DNA of 64,000 nucleotides, taken from assembly GCF_014529535.1 (NCBI RefSeq), contig NW_023504022.1:1856986-1920985 (forward strand), read 5' to 3'. Positions 1-10,749 of this stretch are shown here, piece after piece. Position 1 is the stretch's first letter; every line of letters begins with the position of its first letter. The notes below the pieces were generated by a model, which saw only the letters and a program-made list of their open reading frames with translations, was not told where the DNA came from and did no database searches. This DNA comes from Bradysia coprophila. Its lineage: Eukaryota; Arthropoda; Insecta; Diptera; Sciaridae. Position numbers and translations under genes: made by a program.

Positions 1-3000
1 CGTGAAAAAGGCCGGAGTCTAATGTTTCCTTTGTTCTACTGTCAAATTTGACAGCAGAACAAAAGAAAATTTTGAATTCGGTCTATTCTCTTCTGCGTTT
101 CTAAGTGCAGCTGCCTGACAACTACAACACGTCTCTCGAACGTAAATTGGTTCTTTTGGAGTTTCACTTTGATTTGTTCAGTAGAGTAAATGTGAAACAT
201 TTATTCCGCCACTTAGTTGGCAGCTGGCTCGACAACCATTAGACTATCCATGTGAACTTTATAACTGACGAATTTTGCAACTCCGATGATATGGTTTTGT
301 GTAACTGTTGTCAAAATTCTCGTGGAAATCCTCATTTTCACATACTTAATGTTTCTATTTACCTTTCTAGCCAAATTCTTCTACCCACAATAAACAACAT
401 ATCCGTTTGACGCTACACCACCGATTTTACCATTAGTTTTAATCCTTATTAAGCTCATTTTGAGCATCAAATCATACATCATCATTCGCAGTGGAGTTCT
501 TGTTGCTCAATTTTAATGACTAAGAAGACGAATTGACAAAAATGATCGCATTGTGAGATTTTAGGTTTTCGTTGGAGTTGGTTGAATTCAGAATGTTCCA
601 CATTCCAATTTAATATTCTCTTTGTAGTTGAAAATTTTATGCGTCACATCTCGTGTGAGCACTGCTCGGTGAGTGGAGTAGTGAGTGAGCGTAAGGATGA
701 GTGTTTGTGGAACGTATTGTAAACCTAAAATGAAATTAAAATGCCATAAGTTAAGTAACACAAAAGAAAACGAATGCTCAACCAAAAACTGAACGATAAA
801 AAGTCAGAAAATTTTGAGACCAAATTCATTTTCTGCATTTGAGTAATTTTAAAACCAAAGTGTGTTCGTTATTTGATTTGGTGGACGAAAACGAAACAGA
901 AAATAACGTAAACGTATTTGTAAGTTTCTGGATTAATGAACGTTCGGGAAAACATTTAAATTTGTCAAATAATGCGTTCATATGAAGCAACAAAATATTT
1001 TAAAAAATTTCCTTTTAATTTTAAATCAGAGTTAACCAACCAAAATATCGTAAAGAATAAATGGACATTTTCTTCAATTAAATTATTTAAAAAAAACAAA
1101 CAAAATAAAAGTTTTTGTTTTTATTAGTACACACCATGGCAACATTAAGTATTTCAAGCGTGACAACTATTTGCACCCGTATCTATTACATTTTCAACCA
1201 TATATTGCATCTCTTTTTCACGGGTGATATGGTTTTTGAACGAGCCCCGTAGCCGTCGGAAAGTTTATTCTTCGAATGAATCTCGGTGAAAGACGATTAT
1301 AAATCTCTGCCACACAAAATCACAAAGATCCAGAAACTTTACGTCACGAAGCCTAAACTGCTCATCTAGATGCGTTATAGTGCATTACAATGCCAGTGAA
1401 CTAATTTGATATCTCGTATCCAGATGAGGAAAGAAATCTCAGGGCCTTTGTCCGAGCTACTTTTCCTCATCGTGACACGATATGTCAAATTATTTCTCGT
1501 GTATAGTACATTTTTAGACCCGTACGAAGTTGAAGAGTGTATAGTACAGCGTTTTACTTTACGAGCGAGGGAAAAACTTTTTCTTGTTGAATAGATAGGC
1601 ACATTCCCTCTCTAATAAAGTAAAAACCATTATTATCCGGTAAATTCGCTTAAATGCATCGAAACCCATATGAAAAACAAGCTCAACGATCCATATTCCA
1701 ACGGGCGATGAAATCATTGTTGGATGATTTTTGATAAAATTTTTGTTAATAACGTCACCTCATGCGCATGCCGCATGACGATTGAGACAAACACATCGTG
1801 AGTTTATAAAATGCATTTTTCATCGAATTGCATACAGCCGAGGAAAAATTACAATTACGATTCAATTCTTTTGCTTCAATCCACATGCATTGTAACCAAG
1901 ATGATATCATTTTCTATCTCTTTTAAAAAATGTACGACCGCGAATGTGCTGGCTTTAAATAAAAATTAGTTTTGTAGTCGTTTGACCAGCTTTGAAAAAA
2001 GTCAGCAGTTTTCAGAGCTGGTGAAACCAAATAAATTTTCTGTTGAAAGCTAACAGATTCGTGGTCGTTATTACGGTCCTATATTTTTGAAAAAGGATTC
2101 TGATGGAAAGATTTCATCATAAATAATCTAAAATCCAGTACTTAAAAAACGTCCAAAATGGATGATTTTCAGCAAAGCATCGTAAGAATGGACCCTTTGC
2201 AGATTTGTAATCTACATTTAGGCGAAAAAATATTCGTCTTTTTGATGATTTCTCTGAACCTTTTTTTTAAGTAAAACCATTAAAGCCCAAAATTTGCTAG
2301 TAGCCCGACCTCGATGCAAAATCTTTATCGTAAATAGTTCTTGCTGAGAAACATATATGGCATGTTTGGTATCATTGGAAAGCTTAGACTTCAGGCTATA
2401 TTTAACAAGGTATGTTGTGTTGAAATATGTCAACTGGCAAGTTATGGAAGTAGCCCAAGTTCACCGAGGGTAGCAAAAAAGTGACTTTTTTGAAAAAGTA
2501 CCAAACGAGACCACTTTCGAAATTTTGTTATTGCCATTCGAAAGAGCACATTAAGTTCGTCTAGAATCGCTATTACAGTGTTACGTTGGGCGCTTTGTCG
2601 TGGAGTCATCAACCCTTGAAGTAGGTAAAATTGCGACTTTCAGCTTCTATTACTCTACGACCAAGTTCCCGAGAGAAATAAGTTTTACATGGTTGATCTT
2701 AGAATTTGTCCCCCTACCGATTCCAGCTTCATCCACTGGTCCAGCAACTTCCACGGAACCAGGCGACGATATTCCTAGTTCTCAGAAACGGCTCAGCGGT
2801 TCCGACTGAAACATGTGCCGTTGGATAGTAAATGCCTACCCTAACTCAGCTATGAAAAGAACCGAGATGGAAGTTGACATGTTTATTTAAAGTTCGTTCA
2901 GCCCCACCGTGAGGTACTTCAAAAGACTATTTTTGTAAGCAACACTAACGGCGGACTTTTCACAATAATTTCATTTTCTTTCTAGTTTAGTTGTTATAGT

Positions 3001-3421
3001 TGGGCCGGGTAGCTTAGCTTCACTGGGCTCACATAGCTACGCGTATTTCGTAACCTCAATTACCCAGAGAGTCGCAGTTTCAAGAGAATCGTATTTCTGT
3101 AGTTATCATGAAATCGCGATCGATTTGTGTGTGTAAAATCTACTCGTATTTTAATGGAAGGGTGAGCAGCGCCAAAACAAAACATTTTCGGCCACTGAGA
3201 AAACTTCCGATCTGATTGCTGTGCTAGGCAATGATTCGAAACTAGACCTCCATCAAAAACGCAATCACTGATAGCATATTGACATGGATCAATAAAGACA
3301 CTTTCAATTTTCTTTGTGTTAATGCTTTAATTGGTCAGCACCACAATCAACATCCGCTACATAAACAAACCATAACAAAAAAGAATTGTAAACAAAACTT
3401 AAAAAAAATAATATTCAGCCG
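1..3421. other. intergenic, no gene recognised
   Basis: AT-rich sequence without a coding region I can support. It holds a small palindrome near positions 26-56 (ttgttctactgtc against gacagcagaacaa), an imperfect inverted repeat around 1410-1487, and a degenerate copy (about 1925-2235) of the repeat family that is complete at 35115-35869. A 69-codon open frame at 2600-2809 has no recognisable family and no splice or promoter context. Confidence 0.5.
1925..2240. repeat. partial copy of the TTAA-flanked element family
   Basis: Shares with 35115-35869 the segments aaaatgtacgaccgc, gagctggt, gaaaaaggattctgatgg and the end motif tggaccctttgca followed by tctacatttaggcg. Only one end is recognisable here, so this is a truncated or rearranged copy. 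Confidence 0.6.
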
Positions 3422-4261
3422 CTAGTTGGTCGGTCTCGGCATCAGAATTAATTTTCCCGTATCATCACAAGACATGTTGAAGTCGCTGAAATGTGAAAAA
3501 AATGAAATTGAGGCTGGCTACCGAAGAAAATTAATAATTTTTTTCTACCAACCTGAGGACTGATCTCGTTCTCGATGTTAATATTTGCGGTGCAACAACC
3601 AATTTATGAATTCCGAGCAAAAAAAGTGCAACTGAAAAAGTCAAGAAAGTCAGAAATTTTCAAGAATTCATCAGCAACGACTTTGATCTCTACATCGAAT
3701 CGGATTGCTAAAGGAACTTAAGATACAGACGTTGGGCTTCTCAGCAGGATGTCTGAAGCATCGCTCAGAACGGAACCGCAAAACCAAAACCATTATCTTG
3801 CTGAAGGCCCCATAAACCCGAGTCGAAAACTCGTTAGAATCTGGATCGACCAACTAATGCAAATCGTACGATTTCAACATTCACACTTACTTAGCAATAC
3901 TGTGGCACAGGTGAATATTGGATGGTTTAACAAAGACTCAGTTAATGGCACCACCGAGGTCCGTGGATCTGTCAGCCAATACCAAGCGCCAATTGATGTG
4001 CTTATTGACATAAGGGTAAGTACAACTGAAAGTGATATTTTTCGAACAAATTAAAGAGAACCGAATTGAGTGAACCACTACGAAGAGTGAAACTTACTGC
4101 GCCATCGAAGCGTTGAAGGGTTTAGGCAGGCTATTACTTCCGTTAGTCGTCGCTCGAATGCTTTTAAATCTGTAAGACCAAACTTTTAAAAAGAAATTCT
4201 TTGAAATAGACGAAAAACTGCAGCTTTGCTTGCCTTCACATGCCGATGGTTCTAATGACAT
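3422..4261 (-). CDS. CNEP1R1: nuclear envelope phosphatase-regulatory subunit 1 (CNEP1R1/TMEM188 homologue)
   Basis: Five short minus-strand exons: 4261-4240, 4169-4098, 4025-3891, 3631-3553 and 3485-3422. Every junction is GT-AG and phases agree, giving 123 residues; human CNEP1R1 has about 125. Exon 2 encodes [11 protein letters not shown]. Exon 3 encodes the first membrane helix and GAWYWLTDP. Exon 4 encodes the second helix and GIHKLVVAP. Exon 5 ends with [12 protein letters not shown] then MPRPTN. All closely match the vertebrate protein as I remember it. In the known family this two-helix protein sits in the ER and nuclear envelope and activates the CTDNEP1/Dullard phosphatase, which dephosphorylates lipin. 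Exon 1, only seven codons and a base (MSLEPSA), was chosen by phase and position and is the least certain part. Confidence 0.9.
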
Positions 4262-4672
4262 TTTGATTTAAACTAAACTTAATATTGGGATAGCACCGAG
4301 CAAGCTACAAATTTGTTGGATTTTTGCAACAAACTTAAATCAACAAAATAAAAGTTTCTATCGCTCGCAATACTTGTCAAATACCGCGGATAATGGAAAT
4401 GTCAAACGAATGCAACCACACGCGTGTGTGCATGGTGTGCATCGAAAATGCATTCTGTTGATTCTGTTCCAATATGTCACTTCGTGGCGGGAATTTCAAA
4501 CTTATTGTAGAAAGGTGACGTAAGTTTACTTGTTTATCTAAAGGCTAGCATTCACCGTGTGACAGAGAATGTAAAATGCTTTGAAAATAACAAAAATCTA
4601 AGAATTATTCTTAGATACATTATCCTGATCTGATGAATGTTGGATGGTAAGAAATGCATAGGATATGCTTCT

Positions 4673-4993
4673 ATCAACGCACTTCAAGCAAAAGTAATCA
4701 TAGTTGACAGCTGCCAAATAGAGTACTGTTTTGTATGAAATGGTTTTTTACAGTTGTGTGACTTGAAGTGCCTTGCTGCTGTAGACGAAATCGTTTCTTA
4801 ATTTCTGAATTTTGTTGTCATTTTCTAGTATATTTGTGAATGATAAATTAAATTGAACCGATCAAGAATTAGATTGTTTACTTTTTACATTTCACGAATT
4901 ACAAGCATTTGTTTTACTCTAAATAGGGTAATGAAACTTGTACTCTATTTGGCAGCTGTCGACTGTGATCACTTTTGATTGAAGTGCGTTGAT
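4673..4993. mobile_element. short inverted-repeat element (MITE)
   Basis: Terminal inverted repeats of about 60 bp: the left end reads ATCAACGCACTTCAAGC and later gacagctgccaaatagagtac; the right end is the complement of the same with few differences. About 320 bp with no coding capacity. Related single ends lie at 15346-15400 and near 6095-6160. No clear target duplication. Confidence 0.75.
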
Positions 4994-5267
4994 TCCATTC
5001 ATATATATGAATAGCAACGCACTTTTAGTATTTCGGATGAATAGTTATTTTCCTAACGCATGCTAAAATAGCTAATTTAGCGAATTAGAAATTTTCAGCA
5101 CGAGCCAGAGGCGAGTTCTAGAATCGAATTCGCTAAATGGTCCCTTAGCATAAGTTAGGAACAGCGTTTTTCCTGAACGACGTTGGATTTAATTTATCGT
5201 ATGGCGTTTACAATCAACATATCACAGGTTGTAATAAACTAAATCATCAAAAAGAATTGTCAAATGT

Positions 5268-5645
5268 TTAAACATTAAGGTCAAGATTCAACAGCCATTC
5301 AACCGCTCCCTCATCCAAACGGTTTAGCCCATCTAATAGGCCACCTAAAAACTTCCTGATCTGGCAGTCGTTCACTATATGATCCATAGTTTGGTCCGGT
5401 GCGCCAGAGTCACATACCATTGATTCAGCTAAATTCCATCGAAACAGGAAACGTGCGCAGTTTCCGTGACCGGTTCTTATGCGGTTCAAACGAACCCATG
5501 CTTTGGAAGGTGGAAGGTTGAATCCGAGTGGTTTTTCTCGTTTCGCGCCAGTCCTAAGTTTTAGGACCTGTAAATCGTAAAGAAATGATTTTTCCCGCAC
5601 GCGATATCGTTCGGGAAAATCTGACATTTCATAACAAAATATCAT
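5268..5645 (-). pseudogene. carboxy-terminal fragment of a non-LTR retrotransposon polyprotein
   Basis: An open frame of 125 codons whose peptide contains AWVRLNRIRTGHGNCARF, then CDSGAPDQTMDHIVNDC. This resembles the tail of LINE reverse-transcriptase proteins (I/Jockey/R1-like): an LNRIRTGHG block followed by a Cys-rich C-x-C-x-H-x-C segment. No reverse transcriptase domain precedes it within the window, so it is a 5'-truncated remnant. It lies just beside the hAT-like element at 5679. The protein family is recognised by pattern, not by search; the exact clade is uncertain. Confidence 0.75.
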
Positions 5646-5670
5646 GGCCGGTGCATATGTCGTATTTCAG

Positions 5671-6068
5671 TTGCCCGGTAGGGATGGGAGGCGTTCAAAA
5701 TTATCGCTAATATCAATCGAAAGAAATTATCGATAATCGATTAATCATATCATTATCAAAATATCGAAATTCGATAATTATCAAAATGTCGATATTTTGA
5801 TATTTATCCGAAAATTCATGATAATATACCGATATATCGGAATATATCGATAAATATCGGATTTTTGTACCGAAATATCGATATATCGAATTATCGATAT
5901 CTTGATAATTATCAAAATATCAATAATTATCGATTATCGATATTTTTTTGATAATTTTCGATAAAAAAAGTCGATAATTATCGATTATCGATAATTGACA
6001 ATTATCGATAATCATTATCGATAATTGACAATTATCGATAATCATTATCGCCCATGCCTATTGCCCGG
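5671..6068. mobile_element. hAT-like MITE made of TATCGATA-type units, with 8-bp target duplication
   Basis: The element proper is 5679-6060 (382 bp). It starts TAGGGATGGG and ends with the complement of TAGGCATGGG. It is flanked on both sides by the identical 8-mer TTGCCCGG (5671-5678 and 6061-6068), the target-site size of hAT transposons. The interior is almost entirely permutations of TATCGATA/ATAATTATCGA, both orientations, with no open frame of note. It lacks any transposase, so it would be non-autonomous. Confidence 0.85.
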
Positions 6069-7625
6069 TGCACAAAGGTTTTTTCATTTTTTCAGTTGTG
6101 TGACAAACTGTCAAGTTGCAGTACACTATTTTGAGTATCAATCATGCTTGAAGTGCGTTGATGTAAATCTGAATACTGAATACAGAGATTGTGTTGGCTT
6201 TATAGCGTCGGATTTCATTTAAATTTTTGCGACAAAGTTCTATCAAATGGCTGCAGAAATCACAGGTTGAATGTGGCCACAGCACTACTAGTATAAAATA
6301 TAGTTAAATTACTTTACTTTTTACATACACAAATATCCCGCATATAAGCAGTGCTGTGATGTGGCATTGTCAGCCCTTGTACAATAGCCAGTGAGTGTGG
6401 TATCACTTGAAAACTCTTACCATATAGAATGCGATGTATGTTTGCAATTGATTTTATAAAAAAACTGACGCATAGGGTTCGTTCTACGATCACGGACGTA
6501 CACCAAATTTTCAAAAAATTTCATTTGTTAGAAGTTCTAATCGGAAAAAGCGGGATGACGTGTTAAGTTGTAGCTAACTTAGCTAAGCTAAGGACATCAT
6601 CTATTTATTCCAGTTCGATCCACAACGTTGATTCTGTTATTGGCCATAAAAGGCTGTTGGATTAACTAAATAAATAAATAATTGGTTTATCTTTATGAAT
6701 GGTATAAAGGCGTTCAAACGCCATCTGAAAAGTCATTTGTTCGGTGAAAATACGACTGCGTCATTCCTTGTGATTGGACAGTAGTCTGCTTTAGTCGGTT
6801 TCTTTTTTTTATGTTTTTGCGTTTAAACGAGTTTTTAATTTGAATTTTTATTAATTTGATTTAATTCTGTCTCTTTCTAATTTCTTAGTTATTTGATTTA
6901 TTGATTCAATTTGTGTTTTTTTGTATTTTTGTTTAAATTTTATGAAATTAATTGATTTATGCTGGAGTAAGAGTTTGGTTGATTGACAACGACAACAAGA
7001 TTCAATAGATATAAAAACTCCCTCTTTTTCTTATAAGAACAAATTTAATCTAAAGTAAATATGTTTCTTTGAGTCATCGTCACCTGAGAGTCGGATCATT
7101 TCGGACCATTTCTTCTCTCTCCATCCAACCCAACAGACGAAATTTCTTCCATTTTTTTATGCCAATCTTTGTTTCTCGTCATGATGGGTTTTAAGAATTG
7201 CTGGGGGAGCCCCAAGAAAATCAAACAAAGACGGAGCAAAGTATTTTGGACCACTTAAATTTTGGGAGTATTTCCGACGATGCTTTCTCTCATTCACTGG
7301 TATGGGTCCCAATTTTCAATTATGGGAGATGAATCTCCCTGGAAAATGACATCACTTTTGTCAAATCCAACATGAGAGCGTGCATGTTATGAGATTAATG
7401 ACAACAAATTTCGATTTACTAAAATTACGTTTATTGTAAATGTCATGTCAAAAGAAGTTTACCCGCATAATGTTACGATTCAGTTTTTTGTCCTCTGTGC
7501 ACTGGTTCTGATGACCACACACATATAAAAAAAATGTTTCCCTTAAAATATTAGGCCCTGCTTAATGAAGACGTTGAGTTAAGATTGTCCAAAGGCCAAC
7601 ATGTAAAACTAAATTTTGTCGTCAA
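6069..7625. other. intergenic, mostly featureless AT-rich DNA
   Basis: No gene recognised. A short plus-strand peptide near 6697-6780 (GIKAFKRHLKSHLFGE) resembles the last residues of CR1/L2-type LINE proteins and may be a degraded LINE 3' end, but the match is too short to call. Otherwise nothing seen. Confidence 0.4.
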
Positions 7626-8293
7626 TCAAACTAGTGGCTGATTCGTCTGGGCCGTCTGCGTCAATTTGTCTTTCGTTTTCTTCAACGTTATCATTGTACA
7701 AATTATGCTATACGTTAGAAACAGTTCTGATGTGACGAAGTTCACCAATGTAATTACAGCGAATCGATCGCCACTGTCGTAATACTTCTCGAGCCGGAAA
7801 GCGGCCAGGCCCAAATGGAAACAGATCATTGCCATACTAGCAATACAGTAAAATTTGAGTCGTCCCAGCTTCTTGGCATCATCCTTTGAGTAGTCACTGT
7901 GTAATGTAATACCACAAGCGCATATTAGTATAACAAAGCTTAGTCCGAAGGCAGTCTGGCCTGTAATAAATAACAATGAAATCAGTCATTTTATGGTGGA
8001 AAATTCCTCAATAAAAACAAAAATTTCAAAATTAATTGCTCTCACTTTCGTCAACAAAAAACACAAGCACTCCACTTAGTCCAATAATTAACGTAGCTAC
8101 AATTGATAGCATGATGATGATGGTGTGTACGGTTTTGATTTTAGCATAACTGTGCGAAGACAAAAAAAATTTCCACAAGTTAGTGTTTATCACCACACAC
8201 TAGATAAACAAGTCAGAGCTAAAAATAAGCTCTCCGCTTTCAATTTCAAACTATACAAAATGTTTGCGATGTTTACTTAAATGAAAAGAGCAT
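7626..8293 (-). CDS. small four-helix membrane protein, family not recognised
   Basis: Three minus-strand exons: 8293-8277 (MLFSF), 8149-8046 and 7960-7626. Phases agree and give 151 residues. Exons 2 and 3 have good acceptors (ttcgcacag; tttattacag) and clean hydrophobic content. Four membrane helices are expected at about residues 12-36, 43-60, 72-92 and 104-129, with short charged loops (HSDYSKDDAKK; RLEKYYDSGDR) and a polar tail ending NQPLV. The layout is like MARVEL or DRAM-type tetraspans, but I do not recognise a family and infer no function. The five-codon first exon uses a weak donor (gtaaac) and was picked only because its phase fits; the true start could lie further upstream, across the repeats at 8455-9590. 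Confidence 0.7.
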
Positions 8294-8454
8294 ACGTTTT
8301 CAGTCTTCTTTTTTTTTAAATAAATAAACAAATAAACAAAAAAAAAACGAAAACAAACACTCCAAAAACTTGAAATGTCTAAATTTTATGTCACAGAAAT
8401 TTTGACAATCGATGGTGCAGTATAGAATGGCTACGTTTCATGACTACCTGCGGT

Positions 8455-8644
8455 ATAGACTGTTATGATCAGAGCGAGAAAACCGAAGGCTAGTTATTAT
8501 AACTTGCCTTGGGGTACTTGTCAAAGTATTTGCTTCTCTTTCAACGTGGTACTTTGAGAGCGAGAGGACAGAAGACCAGTTTATTTTAACTTGCCTTGGG
8601 GTACTTGTCAAAATACCTTTTTCCCTTTCATCATAACACTCTAT
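8455..8644 (-). mobile_element. MITE with ATAGASTGTTATGAT ends and internal duplication
   Basis: About 190 bp bounded by atagactgttatgat and its near complement atcataacactctat. The interior contains the unit acttgcc(t)tgggtacttgtcaaa twice. It is an inverted copy of 27541-27732, which confirms the boundaries. No useful coding capacity; the 73-codon open frame across it simply reads the duplicated unit. Confidence 0.75.
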
Positions 8645-8666
8645 GAAAAAACTTTGTTTTCCCAAA

Positions 8667-9275
8667 GATTCTGAAAGGACAGGTTAAGACCAAGGTTCTG
8701 AAAGAACAGGAACCCTTTGGAAACGTGTTGTTTTAATACAAAAATTTCAAAAATTTGTGAACTAAAACACAACAAAATACAACAATCCAACACTTTTGGT
8801 TTACCGTTAGTAACCATAGAGTTTTAAGCAACTCTGAGTTGATCACGAAGGCGGTGACACGCAATTGCGTCAACGGCTGCGAAGTTAATATGTAAAATGG
8901 AACTTAACAAAAACCAAATTCTGAATTTTCGAGAAAAATGATTTCTCACACAATCTGTACTTTGTGCGTTTATCAATTTCGGTGTCACCTCCGTGGTTGT
9001 CTTGTTATTTCACAGCACGGTTCTGAAAGAACCAGGTTAAGACAATTCTGAGTTGATCACGAAGGCGGTGACACACAAATTTTGAGTTCAGCGGCTACGA
9101 AGTTTATATGAAAAACGCGACGTAACAAAAACAAAATTCCGAATTTTCCTAAAAAACATTTTCTTCAAGTTGATTCCACACACAATCTGTACTGAGTGCG
9201 TTTATCAATTTCGGTGTCACCCGCCCTCGTGGGAGTCAAACTGTTCTTTCAGAACCTTGATTTCACAGAACCTTG
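8667..9275. mobile_element. older CAAGGTTCTG-family hAT-like element, interrupted by a younger copy
   Basis: Degraded copy: left part near 8667-8690 (ttctgaaaggacaggttaagac), body from about 8829 (ctctgagttgatcacgaagg) and right end split around the insertion at 9016-9260, where ttgttatttcacag continues at 9261 as tttcacagaaccttg. A further related end sits at 8690-8712. Boundaries on the left are approximate. Confidence 0.6.
9008..9268. mobile_element. CAAGGTTCTG-family hAT-like MITE with 8-bp target duplication TTTCACAG
   Basis: The copy 9016-9260 begins cacggttctgaaagaacc and ends ttctttcagaaccttga; both sides carry TTTCACAG (9008-9015 and 9261-9268). The inner body includes gttgatcacgaaggcggtgacac and its complement. 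It landed in the right end of an older relative. Confidence 0.7.
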
Positions 9276-9318
9276 TAACATTTTGGATTTGAAATGATGA
9301 AACGAACTCGAAAGAAAG

Positions 9319-9598
9319 GCGTCAATCAAGGTTCTGAAAGAACCAGGTTAAGACAATTCTGAGTTGATCACTAAGGCGGTGACACACAAAATTTGACAGT
9401 TAGATGTTTTTTGTTGAACAGACTCATTACAGATTGTTTGAAATGTTAACTTGAAGAAAAAAAAAAGTTTTTATCAAGTTGACATTTCAAACAATCTGTA
9501 ATGAGTCTGTTCAATAAAAAGCATCTAACTGTCAAAATTTGTGAGTCACCCGCCTTAGTGGGTGTCTTAACCTGTTCTTTCAGTACCTTGGCGTCAAT
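9319..9598. mobile_element. CAAGGTTCTG-family hAT-like MITE with 8-bp target duplication GCGTCAAT
   Basis: The element 9327-9590 (264 bp) is an almost complete inverted repeat: CAAGGTTCTGAAAGAACC at the left, its complement with one change at the right, and a stem running in to about 9440/9480 around a poly-A loop. GCGTCAAT flanks it on both sides (9319-9326, 9591-9598). This is the clearest copy of a family also seen at 8667-9275, 24091 and 24900-25128. Confidence 0.85.
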
Positions 9599-9802
9599 CG
9601 CGTTAATTCACCAAGTGAGTTGGTTTGATTCCACGTTGTCAGTGTGTGAGTGTGTGCTGTGTATCTGCTTTTATTGTGGTTGATTAACCAATGTGAAATC
9701 CTATTTTGGTTCTAAGTCATCATTCGAATAGTTTTTGCATATGCTCTCAGTTTCCCGATCGCTGATCATTTTCGAGAACCAACCATTTGAACATATCGGA
9801 CA

Positions 9803-10387
9803 ATGAGTGACGCGGATTTGGAACGTATTCGGCAACAGCGGATGGCCCAAATGCAATCTCAATTTGTAAGCCCAATCAAAATTTGTTTTTCTGTTGTTGT
9901 TGATTTCAATCAACATAACCTCCGTCGGTGATTTTGATCAATCGATTCCATTGATTTTGTTATTTTCAACGTACAAAGGGTGGTGGCAATGATGCTGAAA
10001 AGCAGAAGGCACAGGAAGACCGACAGCGACAACAGGAAGATGCAAAAAATTCCATGCTGTCACAGCTATTAGATCAAAACGCACGAGCTAGACGTAAGTG
10101 CAGGGTTGATGATTCATTGGCTACCACTGTTTCACTGACTGTTTTTTTGTGTGTGTGGAACAGTGAATACGCTTAAGATTAGCAAGCCGGAGAAAGCTCA
10201 AATGGTCGAAGGAATGATTATTCGAATGGCTCAATCGGGTCAAATACCCGGTAGACTGGACGACGAACAATTGATTCAGCTGTTGGAAAGTCTGAATCAG
10301 CAAATGCCCAAAAGCAATTCGACGGTCAAATTCGATCGACGTAGAGCTGCCATGGATTCCAGTGATGACGAAGATTATGGTTTATGA
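9803..10387 (+). CDS. PDCD5: programmed cell death protein 5 (PDCD5) homologue
   Basis: Three exons: 9803-9865, 9979-10093 and 10164-10387, all GT-AG with matching phases, giving 133 residues against about 125 in human PDCD5. The start ATG follows cggaca and opens MSDADLERIRQQRMAQMQ. Exon 2 supplies the charged helix EDRQRQQEDAKNSMLSQLL and exon 3 the core KPEKAQMVEGMIIRMAQSG then LIQLLESLNQQ, ending in an acidic tail SSDDEDYGL. This is a DNA- and chaperonin-associated small three-helix protein linked to apoptosis and TRiC/CCT regulation in other animals. It converges on TMX3; a possible polyadenylation signal AATAAA is at 10672-10677. No oddities seen. Confidence 0.95.
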
Positions 10388-10749
10388 GTGAGGAGCAATT
10401 GAAGAGACAATGTGGAATGTCACACCTATTCGCACGTTTCATGTATCATGTACACATTTACTCAATCCTCATCACTACACAACTTTTAACGGTAAAATGT
10501 GTGTGTTGCTTACAATTAAAAAAATTTAAATTTCGAAAAGAAACAGCTTAGTTCACAGAATTTGTATTTATTTGGAGCAGATCATTTTTGTTTGGTTTAT
10601 ACAGTCTCTTGCGGCTCGGTCGGAACACTCATTACTCTCGTTTGTATCCGATTTCTCTTTCTAATCTTTGAAATAAATTAATTGTTTGAAAATTAGACAA
10701 ACACACCCAACTCGAAAAGCCGATAAACAATTTTCGGCTAAAATACGAT
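10388..10749. other. convergent 3' region between PDCD5 and TMX3
   Basis: About 360 bp holding the two 3' ends. AATAAA at 10672-10677 suits PDCD5; tttatt near 10565 (AATAAA on minus) suits TMX3. The transcripts would overlap if both are used. Nothing else seen. Confidence 0.5.

Noticed and set aside
2600-2809. 69-codon ORF with Pro/Ser/Thr-rich end
   Set aside because: No recognisable domain, splice context or neighbours that support a gene.
3671-4054. Plus-strand 101-codon and minus-strand 60-codon ORFs
   Set aside because: They overlap exon 3 of CNEP1R1, which explains the open frame on the complementary strand.
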